A DNA stretch of 64,000 bases from Lactarius indigo (taxonomy: Eukaryota > Basidiomycota > Agaricomycetes > Russulales > Russulaceae). A model generated the notes under the pieces. That model had not been told where the DNA came from, made no database searches, and was given only the letters and a program-made list of their open reading frames with translations. The translations under genes and the position numbers were made by a program. The stretch is taken from positions 124,001-188,000 of the forward strand of contig JAFKAC010000047.1 of assembly GCA_025766275.1 (NCBI GenBank), read 5' to 3'. Positions 33,635 through 44,718 of this stretch are shown in pieces; within the stretch, counting starts at the first letter, position 1; each line of letters starts with the position of its first letter.

Positions 33635-36240
33635 TCAAGAGAAACCCGTTCGGATGGAGGGAGTGAAGATTGGGAGCGGGTGGGCCTATACGTGTCAATA
33701 GTAGTCAGTGACGAAGCATCGACGAGATAGCAATGCGTCTTCTTACTTCTGTGTTGAAAACGTACTCTGCAACAGGACGATCAATTGGGGCGTTGTCACA
33801 AAAATGGCTCTCACTTACTCGATAATGGAATTGTGTCTCCATCCGAGAAGAGCAGGAACAGGTACTTCAGCGTTTCGCTCTGCGAAAGGTAAAGCAGCGT
33901 CGATGAAATGCCGGGGGAAAAACCCACCAAGAAGAACGTCTCCATCTTGTCCTCGTGCCTCACTGGCACTTCGTCGACGTTAACGATAGTAGCATACCCA
34001 CCGCTCGGGATGCGGCAGTGTGCCTCGATAGCACGGAATATCGCCCAGCCATGCTCACGATAGCGCTTATCTCCCGTGAGACGGAACGCGACGAACAGGG
34101 ACTCGACTGTTTCCGGCCTGCCGTTGCTCAGTCAGTAAGGCGTGAGATAAGGGGGGGTATCAATATGCACCGGAGCATGTATCGCGCGTCGTACGGTGGG
34201 AACTCTCCGGCACTGCGGGCATGCCGTGATAAGCAAATCATACGCGTCTCAATGCCGGAATGGGGGGTCCGTACCGAGCTCCTTTGATGTACCAATCGCC
34301 CGGAGCATTTACCACGCTCTGCATGTTGTCGCTCGGGATCCTGAAGTGTGCAATCTCCGGCGCGAGACCCCTGCGCGGTCACACCGCAGGTCGAATCAAC
34401 GAACGACCCCTGAGATTCATCGACGAGAGGCGGGGGACAAACGTTTTTGTGTCGTGCGTGTTCACGCACGTGCGAATGAGTTCAATCCCAGTCCCCCAGT
34501 CACGCCGGCCGACCTCCGACAGCTCTTCTAGACGAGGCGGCACGCTCACATCTTGCACAAGTGCCCCGGAACGCGTCGCGCTGAGAAGAAGGTTTCCGCC
34601 AAAGAAGCACACAAGGAAGTCCTGCTTCGGCGTTAGCCGCCATGAACTATGATACGTGGAATTGCGAATGAGCTAGCACGACCGAGTGAGGTTAAAAGGG
34701 GACTCACAGTTGTCCATGAGGGTCCGCGGAATTGCGCTCAGGAATGAGCTCCGCCGTGTAGGTTAGCCCAGAAGCAAGACTCTTCTGGACGAGATGATCA
34801 TGGATCGCTTGCACGGCGTCTTCGTACATCTGTAGCCGCAATTAGGATTATGCGGGGTGCAGCTGTGAAATGTTCGTCTACATGCCTCGCGATAAACGCC
34901 CTCCGTTCGATCCTTGCATTCATAAGATTGAGTCTGAATGTTAAGATTAAAGAAACACATGAAACGTACCGTTTGAATGAACTGTTTCCTGAGGGAAGCT
35001 GTCAGCTCACCTCGTGCGATTAACATAAAAGATAGAGACATACAGTAGGTACTCGTAGTAGGAATCACCACGAGAACCGAGGCGAATAGCGGAAGTAATG
35101 AATCGTCCCTCACGAGCGCTACAAGATGGTTCAGTTCTGATCGGCGTTGTAGCGAACTGTCGTACGCACTCCATGAAGATGCTCGCAAGCCCTGGGGGCA
35201 TGCGGGCGGCCTTAATCAAAGCCATCACCTATACACACAATTTCATATTCGCAAAGCACATGTCAGTGAGAGTTGGTTACTCAAACTTACGCGCTCGGCC
35301 TTTTTCCAGTAAATATCATCGTCGGTCAGCTCGGAAAGGTACCGAAACTCAAGTTGTATCGTCGACACCTCCGCAGTGCTGACAAGGCCATGATTGCTTT
35401 TGTCATGGACGCCCTGGCGTTTCTGGAGATTGACCATTGGCAGAGGGAGCCCGGATGGTGTATCGAACACGGGAAGCATACGGTCGGCGAGATCCCGCGC
35501 ACGCGTCAAGTAAAGCGCGTCGCCTCCCGAGAGGTGGTACGCGGAAAGAAGGCCGCCGAGCACGCGGATCGTGGTCTGCAGGGCGCGAAAGCATAAAGCG
35601 CACGCGCCGCGCAAAACGGGGCGGAAAGACACACCTCGAAAGTGTTGAAGTCGGCGTCGCGATCAAAGGTCATCTTTTCCGCGACCCAGGTGCGCGCGCG
35701 CTGGTATTCTGCATCGAGCCCCATGAGGAGCATCGTATCGAGAGCATCGACGACGGTGTAGCCGATCCCACCCGCTTCCGTAAGGTTGGAGCCCTGGCGG
35801 CTGATCGGGTGGTACTCGTCCGCTCCCATCGCGTCCCTCTCTACCATCATATTAAGCCAAAATGGACAGCAGGACGCAAATAATCTTGCGCACCGTATGC
35901 TAGCCACGCGTGCTATCGACGCGTGTCAACCATGGAATAAGAGGGACATGCGGATGGGCGAGGGTACGCACCCGGAATGCCGCAACAATAGCATCACGCT
36001 TCGTAATGTCAGCCTCGAGACCGATGTAGCTACCCGGGCTCCATCCTGGCAATTGCCTACTCGGTTCGTCGTCTTGGCCCAGCCAAACTCGGACGCCCCG
36101 GCCTACAAAGTCCGAATACTACACGAGACGACCATAACTCAGTTGTCTTATTAACGGAAGCAAAAAAAAAAAGGGCTGCTCACTTGGTATAGAGTAAAGG
36201 CGGTGGCAAGCGCGACGAAAAGCGTGAAGTATCTGGGCAT
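33635..36240 (-). CDS. Class I alpha-1,2-mannosidase, GH47
   Basis: Many short exons on the minus strand. The ATG at 36238-36240 gives a signal anchor MPRYFTLFVALATAFTLY, after which the reading frame resumes at YSDFVGRG. GH47 landmarks in order: KRDAIVAAFRHAWLAYERDA, MGADEYHPISRQGSNLTEAG, YTVVDALDTMLLMGL, STAEVSTIQLEFRYLSEL, SRGDSYYEYLL, DFLVCFFGGNLLL, RPETVESLFVAFRLTGD (catalytic Glu) and VRHEDKMETF. The end is YVFNTEAHPLPIFTP, and the TGA is at 33635-33637. Family members trim mannose from Man9GlcNAc2 N-glycans in the ER or early Golgi using bound Ca2+. The single N-terminal anchor suits an ER/Golgi type II membrane enzyme. An EDEM-like degradation role is possible but less likely given the size. 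No disruption was seen at the exons I checked. Confidence 0.9.
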
Positions 36241-36613
36241 TTTGAAAGCGTTCCGCTGCCCGCTCGTCTGGCAACGACAACAACGTGACATGTGACGAGT
36301 GCACTCATAAATGAACGACGGGAGCTGCGTACGCGTTTACCATCCTCGGTCGCATCAAAGTTCGGTGTTTGAGGGCTCGACCTCCGTTTTCGAGGCGTAG
36401 ACTCACGCATTACAGATGATAGGTATAGAGAGTAGGAAGGGTGAGCGCGGCGGTCGCAAACCACGAAACGGGACTGTCTGTTAAGAGCAAATACTGCGGT
36501 GCGGTCGGGCCGCCATCACCATCCGAATTGCGCCGGACGTCCCATTGGTGGATACTGTAACGAATATGTTCGAAGCAACGCCTAGCAAGCGCACAGTGCC
36601 CCCGCTGCACCCC
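36241..36613. other. Intergenic between GH47 and ZNHIT2-like genes
   Basis: 373 bp holding the mannosidase promoter and the 3' flank of the zf-HIT gene; no further signal. Confidence 0.4.
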
Positions 36614-38088
36614 TCATAAAAGCTCAACTATACGCGGTTTCTCTCGAGTGTCACTACCAAGTGGGGGTCCACCAACCTCCTCTCCCGCGGCAGGCCCCGG
36701 CCTCGAATGCGACTCGAGCTCCAGCTTCCCTGCCCAACGCTCCGCGTCCGCTGCGACAGCGCGCAAAATTGGCGTCGACGCACGCTGGACCTGCGCCGCG
36801 TAGAAAACGATTGTAGCCGCGGTGCGCGGGGCACGTGGTTTGAACAGATCGTGCAGATCCGACAGGGCGCGCAGCGCGAGCGCCCCTTCGTCGTCATCTT
36901 CTGCTACGAGTGGCGGACGTAGCAACGTAGCTGCATCACGTAGCAGAAGCGCGAATGCCGATGGAGTGACGGAGCCCTGAGGGTGGTCAGCCGAAAGATG
37001 GCGTGCTCATGGCTTGTCGCGTACCGCGCTAAAGCGTGAAAAAATGTCGGTCGACGCAGACTCGATGCCGGGGAAGCGCGTCTTGTCGTCTTGGGCAACA
37101 AGGAAGGGGACTAGACGAGAGACAAGGGCGCGCGCGTCGGAAGTTGACGAGGCGAGTGGATAGGCGGAAAGATGTCGTGATGCATAAGCATATGCAATAC
37201 TACATCCCTTGCGATCAGAACCGGGCCAATCGCAAATACTTGTCATAACTTACAGGATCGCAACCAGGTTATACGCCAGCGGAAAGGCTGGCGCAGGCGG
37301 AGAGGGGGGTGTTGGCGATGCGGCCAACAGGGATTTTGGTATAATGATGAGATCGGGAGGTTGCGCGGGACGTGGCGCTATGGCGTTAATTGCGGGCGCA
37401 GTCGGTGAACTTGTCCACCAAGGTGCGGGAATGTCATCCGCGAGATCTGAGCTGGTGAGGAGAGTTTTGGCCAATTCAGAGGTTGGATCTTGCACAGCAC
37501 GAGTGAAGCGGGTGCGCTCTTCTGGGGTCAACGCAGCCCATATATTATCCGCAGAAGCACTTTCTACAAACTTCTAGTGTCGCTCTCCAAGTAGTGATAT
37601 GCACATAAAGCTTACCGAGGTCGATGCCTCCCAGCCGTCGTTCTAGGTCATCTAAAGGGCCCTCGCCGTCATCGCTTTCCTCTGGATGAGAGAACGGGTC
37701 GTCGAGACTGTCCTGCTCGAAGCGCTTCAGAAGATCCAACATAGCATTGCGTTCGGTAGCAGACGTCGATGGTTCTGTGTGGATGTCCGACGCGAGTTGG
37801 TCGCGGTAAAATGGCTCAGAGCATTGTGAGTGCGCCTAAAAACAAACGTTTCGTTGTGAGTACGACAACCAGTTAAGAACATACCTCGGCGCGAAAACAC
37901 GAGAGCGAGCAGTAGAGGAGATTGCAACGAGGGCACGTGTACCGAGAGAACTGTCGGCGACATCTGCTCTCGGCCATGGCGTCAGCATTGCGTTCGAAAC
38001 AAAACTAGTGAAATACGGACATCCCACAGAATGGAGTCTTGTCGTCTGGAGGATCAGGCGAACTCGACGTCGCGATGAAAGTCGCCAT
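36614..38088 (-). CDS. zf-HIT domain protein, ZNHIT2-like
   Basis: The true first exon is at 38046-38088 (MATFIATSSSPDPPDD KTPFCG). It splices over an intron to CRRQFSRYTCPRCNLLYC near 37961, which completes the zf-HIT Cys pattern CGICRRQ..YTCPRC..YCSLSC..H..C. Without this exon the first Cys pair would be missing. Then follow a Leu/acidic stretch (LLKRFEQDSLDDPFSHPEE), IWAALTPEERTRFTRAV and a PAPWWTS motif typical of ZNHIT2. The C-terminal part has helices (DARALVSRLVPFLVAQ, ALALRALSDLHDLF). ZNHIT2 bridges R2TP/RUVBL chaperones to U5 snRNP assembly, so a nuclear or cytosolic chaperone-adaptor role is likely. The stop is TGA at 36614-36616. The 5' end of this gene was copied into both extra units of the adjacent tandem array. 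Confidence 0.8.
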
Positions 38089-38099
38089 TACAGTACTGT

Positions 38100-38929
38100 A
38101 CTCGTGACCGTGACTATCGATGTCCGCAAGCGAGTCTCTTATGTCCACCACATGTTGGCAGTTCCCCCTTCGTTGCGCCTTTGCACTACCGTCATCCCGC
38201 CGTTCCAATAGTGCATTTGTTCTCCTTCTCGTCTTCAAGCTTCACGTCCTGTCTCGAGTGCCGCTTCTCCTCGTTCCCCAATCAACTACTCTCCTCTCAC
38301 AACTACCTATAAGCCTGAGACCTGCGTCTTAGATACTAATTTGCATGTATTCAAAGCCTCGGAAATATACAGCATTCGGATACACTTCTTTATATATTCA
38401 GGACAACCTGATCGTCGACCAGGCCCCTATCATCCCACACTCATTGATAATTAATTTGCTCTCGCCGGAAGAACTCAGCGCCTTCTGCCCCAAGAATCTT
38501 ATATTCCCACCATTCGATATCTATATACTGTGGATGGGCATATTTCGGAGGCTCGCTACTGTCAACTTGCCCGATCGACCAGATCATTACTTTCGAGTAA
38601 GCAGAGTCCTTCACCTCATAAGAACGGTTTATTCGATACCGAAATCAGTCGAATGCAGAAGTGGTGTTTGTCAAATGAAGTATAGTGGTCCGGATAGCGT
38701 CGGTGAGCCCGATGGTGTCATTATCGTGCGACGGTCGCGCATAGCTGGAACTGATGCATCCGTGGTTTCCGGTTGCCCTTGCTTTCCCAAAAATCACTAG
38801 TACCGTATCTGGCACGCGGTCGACCCACATGCACAGTAAACTCATGTTGCATCGTATTAGACTATCATACATCGGGGGAATGAGACCAACAGATTACAAT
38901 GTCAGAGCTTTCGAGTCCAATCCACCCGC
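38100..38929. other. Spacer of unit A
   Basis: The region between the ZNHIT2-like start codon and the thioredoxin stop. It is repeated in units B (39825-41629) and C (42537-43327). A plus-strand frame at 38345-38800 looks open here but is shortened or shifted in the other units, so I do not call it a gene. Confidence 0.5.
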
Positions 38930-39434
38930 TCATACGACGGACTTCGCCAACTTGACCAATGCCTACAGATTTCTTATCAGCGACCATGCGGCGTTATTCC
39001 AACAATCAATGACGCATACCTCAAGCTTGGGCGGGGCGGCACCAACAAGCTCTTCAACCTTATTTCCGTCCTTGAACACTATGAATGTAGGCATCTGAAA
39101 ACCAATTAACTCTCCTTGTTACTAACAAAAAATTGGCGGGAAGGGTAAACGTACGGCGCGAATGCCAACCTCTTGCGCGATGTCGGGTTGGTCGTCAACA
39201 TCGACCTTGTAGAACTCAACCCCGGCGTTCTCGGGATTTTCTGCGTGTTTTTCAAAGACTGGCGAGATGACTCTGCACGGGCCACACCACGTCGCCCAAA
39301 AGTCGATGGCGACAGCTTTGCCCGATTTGATCTGTGCCGTTAATCAGCCGACGAACGGAATCGCAGAGGCGGCAGGCACAATTACGCACGATTTGCTGAA
39401 ACTCAGCGTATGAGGTGATCGCTTTGACGGACAT
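38930..39434 (-). CDS. Thioredoxin, copy 1
   Basis: Four exons: MSVKAITSYAEFQQI, then a 59-residue exon with the redox motif FWATWCGPCR, then MPTFIVFKDGNKVEELVGA (the cis-Pro loop MPTF), then ALVKLAKSVV and a stop, 109 residues in all. Donor and acceptor sites (GTGCGT..CACAG, GTACGT..TTCAG, GTATGC..TGTAG) keep phase 0. Thioredoxins reduce disulphides of peroxiredoxins, methionine sulphoxide reductase and ribonucleotide reductase, recharged by NADPH-thioredoxin reductase. The absence of a leader indicates a cytosolic protein. TATAAAG lies about 90 bp before the ATG. It differs from the other copies in the helix after the active site (VFEKHAENPENAG). Confidence 0.92.
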
Positions 39435-39693
39435 CTCGATGTCTACGTTATACGGGTATGGGTGAACTGCTGGAATGGGAAAAAAAGGCTTTAGATTCCC
39501 CGCACGGTCCTGGGCCGCTTTATACGAGACCCCACTGATTTATCGGCTCATCTAATCATAATATGTCGGTCAGCATCAGACAGCTTCCATGTGATGGCAT
39601 CACCTCTGTCACCTTCCATGCTCATCGTTTCAAGCGCCAGCACATTCGAGAATACCATAGTTGATTGATTGACATACTCCATCTGTTCATTGC

Positions 39694-39824
39694 TGTGTAC
39701 TGAGAGAACTGTCGGCGACATCTACTCTTGGCCACGGCGTCTAGTGAAATATGGACATCCCACAGAATGGGGTCTAGTCATCTGAAGGATCAGGCGAACT
39801 CGACGTCGCGATGAAAGTCGCCAT
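39694..39824 (-). pseudogene. Duplicated 5' fragment of the ZNHIT2-like gene (unit B)
   Basis: Contains the promoter side, exon 1 (MATFIATSSSPDP) and the start of exon 2 of the ZNHIT2-like gene, then stops at the duplication breakpoint. Exon 1 carries an early stop after SDD and part of the intron is deleted, so it cannot make a zf-HIT protein. Confidence 0.8.
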
Positions 39825-40483
39825 TACAGTACTGTACTCGTGACCGTGACCATCGATGTCCGCAAGCGAGTCTCTTACGTCCACCACATGTTGGCAGTTC
39901 CCCTTCGTTGCGCCTTTGCACTACCGCCATCCCACCATCGCAATGATAGTGCCTTTTGTTCTCCTTCTCGTCTTCATGTCCTGTCTCGAGTGCCGCCTCT
40001 CCTCGTTCCCCAATCAACTACTCTCCCCTCACAACTACCTATAAGATCTGCGTCTTAGATACTAATCTGCATGTATTCAAAGCCTCGGAAATATACAGCA
40101 TTCGGGCACACTTCTTTATTCAGGACAACCTGATCGTCGACCAGGCCCCTATCATCCCACACTCATTGATAATTAATTTGCTCTCGCCGGAAGAACTCAG
40201 CGCCTTCTGCCCCGAGAATCTTATATTCCCACCATTCGATATTTATATACTGTGGACAGGCAGATTTCGGAGGCTCGCTACTGTCAATTTTCCCGACCCG
40301 GCCAGATTATTACTTTCGAGCAGGCAGAGTCCTTCACCTCTAGAAGGATGGTTTATTCGATACCGAAATCGGTCGAGTGCAGAAGTGGCGTTTGTCAAAT
40401 GAAGTATAGTGGTCTGGACAGCGTCGGTGAGCCCGATGGTGTCATTCTCGTGCGATGGTCGCGCATAGCTGAGACTTGTCTGA

Positions 40484-41458
40484 TACACCCATGGTTTCCT
40501 TTTTTTTTTTTGATCAATATTTATTCTGGGATGCGTAACAGAGAGTTACAAACCAGTCACAGCAGAACAGAGCCGTATTTAAGAAACACATTAGTCCAAA
40601 TGAGGTGCCCCCGAGAAATGTAAGTACGGAACCAAGACTCAGAGAAAATAATACAGAAGGACAACCACGTGGGTCACCAGGCATACAGTTGCAATCCGAG
40701 GACGCAGGGGAATAGTATATGCGGGGGAGCCGCCGATTAGATAGTCAAAGCAAAGAAGACCATGGAGGAAACCAAACCTCAGTGTGCACCTACCTAGTCA
40801 GGCTCAGGGGGCACGGGTATAGGGAGACCGGATTCTGGCTTGGAGAGCGTTTGAGTCTGGTCGAAGAAGTTAAGGAGCTTAGCGACGCCCCGCTTCTTGG
40901 ATAGAAGGAGAGAGTGTGGGTAAAGAGGGGGCGTTGGGGGAACCGCAAACTGGAGGATGGCGGTGTCGATACGGTCACGTAGGTAACGCAAGCAGTGGAG
41001 GATGATATGCTCCGCGGTCCGGAGAGTCGCGCTGCAAGGGCAAGACGCGTTCTTGGGGGGGTCGTTAGTGTGGAAGCGTTGGACATACGTGCCCGTGAAG
41101 GCGTGGTCCGTGGCAACCTGCATGAGGGTGGATGTGCTCCGCCTGGTGTGCTTGGCGCGACGACAGCCCAAGGGTTCTTTTTCCACTGCTGTGACCTGCA
41201 ACCAGAGTGGGTGGGGTTCGGTGGGGTTGGGGGGTGAACGTCGGAATGAGTGTGAGTGAAGGAGAGTGGTTCCCCAACCACATTGCGGCGGAATTGAGGG
41301 ATAAGCCACGCTTCGTGCCAGGCCGCGTTCCAGCCGTGGAAGGTGAGCTTGCGTGCTTGAGCCTTTTGGAATGCTGCAGAATTGTCGAGATTAAGCCCGT
41401 CAGGGGGGTCGCGTGTGCAGGCCTCGGTCGCCAAGTCCCATGTACACCAATGGTTTCC
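40484..41458 (-). mobile_element. 5'-truncated LINE retrotransposon with target-site duplication
   Basis: The insertion at 40500-41442 interrupts unit B and is absent from units A and C. It is flanked by TACACCCATGGTTTCC (40484-40499) and the same string with one mismatch (41443-41458). The left end is 12 T, which is a poly(A) tail on the minus strand, preceded by AATAAA. The minus strand encodes the end of a LINE ORF2: RKLTFHGWNAAW, then in another frame MQVATDHAFTGTYVQRF and the CPC..EHIILHC Cys/His motif. A frame change inside the coding part and the missing 5' half make it dead. Target-primed reverse transcription explains every end. Confidence 0.92.
40794..41440 (-). pseudogene. LINE ORF2 C-terminal remnant
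   Basis: Two overlapping minus-strand frames together cover the last part of a LINE reverse-transcriptase protein, ending with the CCHC-type motif CPCSATLRTAEHIILHC and the stop at 40794-40796. The RT catalytic domain is absent because of 5' truncation, and a frameshift lies between the two readings. Confidence 0.8.
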
Positions 41459-41629
41459 CGCTGCGCTTGTTTTCCCAAAAATCACTAGTACCATATGTCG
41501 CACGCGGTCGACCCACATGTACAGTGAACTCATGTTCCGTCGTATTAGAATATCATACATCGGGGAAATGAGACCAACAGATTACAATGTCAGAGCTTTC
41601 GAGTCCAATCCACCCGCTTATACGGCGGA

Positions 41630-42123
41630 CTACGCTTCCGAGGCCAATGCCTACAGATTTCTTATCAGCGACCATGCGGTGTTACCCCAACAACCAATGA
41701 CGCATACCTTAAGCTTGGTCGGGTCAGCACCAACAAGCTCCTTAACCTTCTCTCCGTCCTTGAATAATATGAATGTAGGCATCTGAAAACCAATTAACTC
41801 TCCTTGTTACGTGACAAAAAGTTGGTGAGAAGGGTAAACGTACGGAGCGAACGCCAACCTCTTGCGCGATATCGGGGTGTTGGTCAACATCGACCTTGTA
41901 GAACCCAACTCCGGCGTTCTCGGGATGTTCTGCGAGTTGTTTAAAGACTGGCGAGATGATTCTGCACGGGCCACACCACGTCGCCCAAAAGTCGATGATG
42001 ACAGCTTTGCCCGATTTGATCTGTGCCGTTAATCAGCCAACGAACGGAATCGCAGAGGCGGCAGGCACAACTACGCACGATTTGCTTAAACTCGGCGTAT
42101 GAGGTGATCTCTTTGACCGACAT
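41630..42123 (-). CDS. Thioredoxin, copy 2
   Basis: Same four-exon structure as copy 1. The protein begins MSVKEITSYAEFKQI, has DFWATWCGPCRIISPVF and MPTFILFKDGEKVKELVGA, and ends LKALASEA with an earlier stop than the other copies (106 residues). All splice sites are kept and TATAAAG lies about 93 bp upstream. Lys/Leu substitutions (KQLAEHPENAG, DQHPDIAQEVG) are conservative, so the enzyme should be active. The spacer between its stop and the next unit was interrupted by the LINE, which does not touch the coding part. Confidence 0.92.
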
Positions 42124-42383
42124 CTCGAGATGTCTACGTTATACAGGTATGGGTGAACTGCTGGAATGGGAAAAAAAAGGCTTTAGATTTCCTGCACAGT
42201 CGTGGGCCGCTTTATACGAGACCCCACTGATTTATCGGCTCATCTAATCATAATATGTCGGTCAACATCAGACAGCTTCCATGTGATGGCATCACCTCTG
42301 TCATTCCATGCCCATCGTTACAAGCGCCAGCACATTCGAGAATGCCACGGTTGATTGATTGACATACTCTATCAGTTCATTGC

Positions 42384-42536
42384 CGTGTACCGAGAGAACT
42401 GTCGGCGACATCTGCTCTCGGCCACGGCATCAGCATTGCGTTCGAAATAAAATTAGTGAAATACGGACATCCCACAGAATGGGGTCTTGTCGTCTGGAGG
42501 ATCAGGCGAACTCGACGTCGCGATGAAAGTCGCCAT
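42384..42536 (-). pseudogene. Duplicated 5' fragment of the ZNHIT2-like gene (unit C)
   Basis: Carries exon 1 (MATFIATSSSPDPPDD KTPFCG) with the whole first intron and the first few codons of exon 2, then ends at the repeat junction. It is better preserved than the unit B fragment and still has an open exon 1 and donor site, but has nothing downstream to encode. Confidence 0.8.
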
Positions 42537-43327
42537 TACAGTACTGTACTCGTGACCGTGACCGTGACCATCGATGTCCACAAGCGAGTCTCTCGTCCAC
42601 CACATGTTGGCAGTTCCCCCTTCGTTGCGCTTTTGCACTACCGCCATCCCGCCATCGCAATAGTGTATTTGTTCTCCTTCTCGTCTTCACGTCCTGTCTC
42701 GAGTGCCGCCTCTCCTCGTTCCCCAATCAACTACTCTCCCCTCACAACTACCTATAAGACCTGCGTCTTAGATACTAATCTGCATGTATTCAAAGCCTCG
42801 GAAATATACAGCATTCGGGCACACTTCTTCATTCAGGACAACCTGATCGTCGACCAGGCCCCCTATCATCGCACACTCATTGATAATTAATTTACTCTCG
42901 CCGAAAGAACTCAGCGCCTTCTGTGGACAGGCAGATTTCGAAGGCTCGCTACTGTCAATTTGCCCGATCGACCAGATCATTACTTCGAGTAAGCAGAGTC
43001 CTTCACCTCAAGAAGAATGGTTTATTCGATAACGAAATCGGTCGAATGCATAAGTGGTGTTTGTCAAATGAAGCATAGTGGTCTGGACAGCGTCGGTGAG
43101 CCCGACGGTGTCATTCTCGTGCCATGGTCGCGGATAGCTGAGACTTGTCTGATACACCCATGGTTTCCCGCTGCGCTTGCTTTCCCAAAAATCACTAGTA
43201 CCGTATCTCGCACGCGGTCGACCCACATGTACAGTAGACTCATGTTCCGTCGTATTAGAATATCATACATCGGGGGAATGAGACAATCAGATTACAATGT
43301 CAGAGCTTTCGAGTCGAGTCCACCCGC

Positions 43328-43833
43328 TTATACGAGGGACTTCGCCTTCGCGACCAATGCCTACAGATTTCTTATCAGCGACCATGCGGTGTTACCCCAA
43401 CAATCAATGACGCATACCTGAAGCCCGGCCGGGACAGCACCAACAAGTTCATCAACCTTATTTCCGTCCTTGAATACTATGAATGTAGGCATCTGAAAAC
43501 CAATTAGCTCTCCTTGTTACGTGACGAAAAGTTGGCGGGAAGGGTAGACGTACGGCGCGAATGCCAACCTCTGCCGCGATGTCGGCTTGTTGGTCAACAT
43601 CGACCTTGTAGAACTCAATCCCGGCGTAATCAGAGTGATTTGCGAGTTGTTCAAAGACTGGCGAGATGACTCTGCACGGGCCACACCACGTCGCCCAAAA
43701 GTCGATGGCGACAGCTTTGCCCGATTTGATCTGTGCCGTTAATCAGCCAACGAACGGAATCGCAGAGGCGGCAGGCACAACTACGCACGATTTGCTGAAA
43801 CTCGGCGTATGAGGTGATCTCTTTGACGGACAT
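43328..43833 (-). CDS. Thioredoxin, copy 3
   Basis: Four exons, WCGPC active site, MPTF cis-Pro loop, 109 residues. It differs from copies 1 and 2 in VFEQLANHSDYAGIEF, DQQADIAAEVG and VGAVPAGLQ, and ends ALVAKAKSLV. All introns keep phase 0. TATAAAG is about 94 bp upstream. It is the only copy with unique DNA upstream, since copies 1 and 2 are preceded by a captured ZNHIT2-like 5' end. A cytosolic disulphide reductase role is inferred from family membership. Confidence 0.92.
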
Positions 43834-44098
43834 CTCGATGTCTACGTTATACGGGTATGGGTGAACCGCTGGAGTGGGAAAAAAAAAAAGGCTTTAGATT
43901 CCTCGCACGATCCTGGGCTGCTTTATACGAGAGCCCCACTCATTTTATCGGCTCATCTAATCATAATTTCTCGGTCAGCATCAGTCAGCCTCCACGTGAT
44001 GGCTCCTCCTCTGTCACCTTCCATGCTCGTCGTTTCAAGCGCCAGCACATTCGAGAATACCATAGTTGATTGATTGACATACTCTATCTGTTCATTGC

Positions 44099-44718
44099 CT
44101 TTCCGACTCGATTCCGACTCTGTAAACGAGCTTATTACACATCACGTGGAGAGCGCTCGAATAAGGACCGCTTGGGTAGTACAAGTAGTACGCAAATCTT
44201 GACGCAAATAGAGAAAGAAATGGGTAGTCACCGTGATACATAGTAAATGCTTTGAGACTAGCGATCTGGCATGGACAATCGCCAGGTGATTGACAGGTGA
44301 AGTCACGAAACATGGCGCAAGATATCGGGGAAATCTTATAGCCGAAATCGATCCAATACTGTGGTCGTAACTTAGCAGATGCGAGTGGAGCGCGGCATGC
44401 ACAGCTTTGTCCGGCTTCGGTGAAGAACGCATTCGAGAAACGATGCTATATCGGACGATGACTCGCCAATGTCAAAGGATTTCTCATCCTGGTGCGATAC
44501 TTCGGAATAGCGTAAATTACACTCAAACAAACGAGAACAAAAAGAAATCGAAAGTATTCCTATGCACCTTCAACCACAAAACACGTACCAGTAAAAACAG
44601 ACGAAATAGACCGACGAAGTCACAACAAGAGGGACCAATCCTTCGATCATTTGCTCGTCTCAAGTGTCCCCCGAAAGGTGGACATCGACAAGAATAGCAA
44701 AGGAAAGCAAGGGTGGTC
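44099..44718. other. Intergenic between array and U2 gene
   Basis: Unique sequence with no supported gene. The left part is the upstream region of thioredoxin copy 3. Confidence 0.5.

Larger units (their letters stand above)
37936..39693. repeat. Tandem unit A (thioredoxin + ZNHIT2-like 5' end)
   Basis: The leftmost and ancestral-looking unit of a direct repeat, 1758 bp. It starts inside ZNHIT2-like exon 2 at CGTGTACCGAGAGAACTG and ends at CTGTTCATTGC after the thioredoxin promoter. The same two strings mark the junctions with units B and C. Confidence 0.9.
39694..42383. repeat. Tandem unit B, with LINE insertion
   Basis: Second direct copy of the unit, 2690 bp. Subtracting the 943-bp LINE and its duplicated 16-bp target leaves about 1731 bp, matching units A and C. 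Confidence 0.9.
42384..44098. repeat. Tandem unit C
   Basis: Third copy, 1715 bp. It ends at TTCATTGC and passes into unique DNA at 44099, which marks the right-hand breakpoint of the ancestral segment. Confidence 0.9.

Noticed and set aside
37961..37977. ATG at 37975-37977 as the start of the zf-HIT protein
   Set aside because: It would lose the first Cys pair. An upstream exon at 38046-38088 restores CGIC through a normal intron.
38345..38800. 151-codon plus-strand frame in the tandem-unit spacer
   Set aside because: The frame is truncated in unit B and shifted in unit C, so there is no sign of coding constraint.
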